Assembly (NCBI GenBank): GCA_001598975.1
Contig: BBXU01000979.1
Coordinates: 1-21,671 of the forward strand
Reading direction: 5' to 3'
Source of the DNA: Parachlorella kessleri
Taxonomy: Eukaryota; Chlorophyta; Trebouxiophyceae; Chlorellales; Chlorellaceae
Length of the DNA: 21,671 nt
Part shown: positions 19,729 to 21,671 of the stretch, one piece after another
Layout of the letters: each line of letters begins with the position of its first letter
How positions within the stretch are numbered: position 1 is the stretch's first letter
The notes under the pieces: model-generated
What the model was told of the DNA's origin: nothing
Databases searched by the model: none
What the model saw: the letters and a program-made list of their open reading frames with translations, nothing else
Position numbers and translations under genes: made by a program

Positions 19729-21621
19729 TCACTCGTCCTCATCGGCCACAGTGTAGATGGCATTCTTGGTGACCACCAGCATGGAGGTCTCTTCTGCACC
19801 TGCACACAGCCAACATTGGCAGTCCTGAGCCTGACATTGGAGTGTCACCCTAACCTCCAGCACTCAGCAAACTGATCCTCAAGGTGGCGCCAGGGCTATG
19901 CCTGCGCCAGCAGCGAAGCAGGTCCCTTCAAGTCCTAGATTGGCAGCCACCGCCCAAACAGTAGGTAACATGGGCACGGGCAAGCAGCCAACGCGCCACT
20001 TGCCTGTGGGTGTGCGTGCGTAGTTGTCGTGCATGAACACGCTGTCCACCACGTGCTCGGACTTGGGGATGAGGTGGTAGTTTGTCACTGTTGTCAGTGC
20101 GCCGTATGAGACCACCTCAGGCTGCGCCAGCTTCACCTGCCTGCACATGGGTTTGCCAGACATCGCGCTAGGGTCGAGGTGTCTCAACTCATCACAGCCA
20201 GCCAGCCATCAGGCCAGCTTGTAGTTCATCTGGCCCGACTTTGGCGGGCGCATCCTGGGGGCTCGCTTGGGTAGTATGTCGCCTCAGGTGTCTCCATGAT
20301 CCTAATCTCGCATCCGTCTGCTATTGATTAGATGTTAGGGTCTAATGGACTGCGCGCGGCGGTGGTGAGAGAAGGAGAATGCGAGGCACCCCGCCCTGCT
20401 CACCTGAAGTTCCAGAGCACGGTGTAGTTGCCACAGGAGGCGACAATCCAGCGCTCCTGCCGCCCCTTTTCTGTGATCCAGGTGAAGTGCCCCTTCTCCA
20501 AGGGGGCATTGGCCTGCAGGACAGACAGTCAGTCGGCTTCAAGCATGCCTTTGACTGTCCAGCGGGACAATGCAGAGTTGGTGGAAAGGCATGTAGCACT
20601 GAGATAGCCAAGGCAGCAGCGTGCTCAGCCTGCAGTTGCTTGGCTCCGGGAGTACTGCAACCCCCAGCAGCAGCAGCAGCAGAAGCAGCAACAGCTGAGG
20701 AAGGCAGCCTCACCGTCAGCGCAGTGTCTTGCGGCTTGAGGCGCAGCAGGCGCGGCGCGGGTGCGTTGGGCCCCATGCGGTTGGTGAACCCGCAGAGCTC
20801 CTTGCCAGTCTTGGGGTCCCGGTAGGTCGTCTTGACCACCATCAGGTAGCTCTTGGTGGTGGCCAGCACCCACTTGCCTGCAGTAGGCAGATGTCATGCA
20901 GAGGCTGGAGGACGCGGACGAGGCCAGCTATGGGCCCACTGAGGCAAGGCAGGGAGACCGGCTCGGTATTGCAGCTGCCCGGCTGGTTCACGGAGTCGTG
21001 GGCCCAGCATGGCCAGCGGTATGGCCAGATGCAGGCCTAACTCCAGTCCATGGCAGGGCAAGCAAAGGCCGCCTTAGGCCCGCTGCAAGTAGCTGTGGCT
21101 CACCGTCATAGGACACATCCACATTGGTGATGGGTAGGCCCAGGCCTGGAATGGCGGTCTTGGCCTGCGTGAGCGTCTTCTCGCTGTACAGCCGCACCTT
21201 GCCATCGTCAGACCCCACAACCACAAAGCCGTCACCTGCACCGGGGCCAGCGAGGCGGAGCTGGGAAGCTGGGTGATGGCTGAGCCTGCATAGCACCGCG
21301 TGGTGTCTACCCACAACTGAACCGCGGCATACTGGGCAAGCACAAAGGTTTCCTGTCCGCTGTGGCTGCTGCTGTTGGCTAGCCGCCAGCCCCTCACTCT
21401 GGCAGCGGCCAGCAAAGGAGCAGGCAGCGGTCTGCTTCCTTTGCTAGTTGCTTACCTGACGTGGCCATGCAGTTGAACTTGGTGCCGCGGGCGTAATCCT
21501 TGCCCCCCACATAGCTCACAATGGGTGAAGCCATCTCCTGGACCACGCCGTGCGGGTCGCGCAGGTCCCACCGCGCCAGGCGGTTACTGTCCAGCCCCAG
21601 GAAGGTGCTTCGCTCCTCCAG
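19729..21621 (-). CDS. Vid27 / CYPRO4-like protein, C-terminal part (5' end outside window)
   Basis: Six exons: 21621-21456, 21235-21104, 20877-20714, 20513-20404, 20140-20004, 19799-19729 (stop TGA 19729-19731). All phases close; about 260 residues are present. They match the beta-propeller-like C-terminal domain of fungal Vid27 and plant CYPRO4: [94 protein letters not shown], and a short acidic end ADEDE. In yeast, Vid27 is linked to vacuolar import and degradation; its biochemical role is unclear, and plant copies are cytosolic/nuclear proteins of uncertain function. The first visible exon is preceded by an acceptor (GAGCGCAG), so more exons lie to the right. The last intron (20003-19800) starts with GC (CAG/GCAAGT). 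Convergent with the RimO-like gene. Confidence 0.92.
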
Positions 21622-21671
21622 CTGCGCTCACAGAGGCAGGCAGGCGGGTCAGTGAAAGGGCTTTTGTAAGG

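Noticed and set aside
1..21671. Search for tRNA, rRNA, CRISPR, bacterial operons or viral genes
   Set aside because: None were recognised. Genes are intron-rich and spaced as in a nuclear algal genome. Short tRNA genes could be missed by eye; a tRNA covariance-model scan would settle it.

Overview
This window is nuclear DNA of a eukaryote, most likely a green alga (chlorophyte, probably Chlorophyceae). Genes are split into many short exons with GT-AG and some GC-AG introns. Intergenic DNA carries TGTAA-type polyadenylation signals typical of Chlamydomonas relatives. Gene content is plant/algal: a gonidialess-A/Zuotin (DNAJC2) co-chaperone, an organelle-type Fe superoxide dismutase, a RimO-type methylthiotransferase and a Vid27/CYPRO4 WD-type protein. 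The species cannot be fixed from the window. There is no operon, phage, CRISPR or rRNA content, and I recognised no tRNA.

Layout, left to right. (1) 523-1508, + strand: 3' end of an unrecognised gene with two homologous terminal exons. (2) 2661-4045, - strand: an unrecognised three-exon gene with a Cys-rich N-terminus. (3) 4996-10701, - strand: a complete 15-exon glsA/DNAJC2 gene (701 aa by my splice model). (4) 11329-15783, + strand: a plastid-targeted Fe-SOD with 8 exons and a 2.4-kb first intron that holds a perfect 24-bp palindrome and a possible nested small gene. (5) 16653-17487, - strand: a three-exon gene resembling the C16orf72/HAPSTR1 (DUF4588) family. (6) 17791-19448, + strand: the first half of a RimO-like gene, including a 7-nt micro-exon, which stops after the radical-SAM cysteine motif. 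(7) 19729-21621, - strand: the C-terminal part of a Vid27-like gene that runs off the right edge.

Genes 3/4 and 5/6 are divergent pairs with short shared upstream regions (about 630 and 300 bp). Genes 1/2, 4/5 and 6/7 converge. No common pathway links them; this looks like ordinary dense algal gene space. The splice models were built by hand: every junction was required to keep reading frame and family similarity. For glsA, SOD, RimO and Vid27 the exon lengths and phases all close exactly.

The most unusual signals are: an apparently high GC-AG intron frequency (5 of about 36, four of them in glsA), the 7-nt RimO micro-exon, the RimO gene cut off in front of a convergent gene, the duplicated alternative last exons at 923-1508, and a twin-arginine lumen-type presequence on the Fe-SOD.
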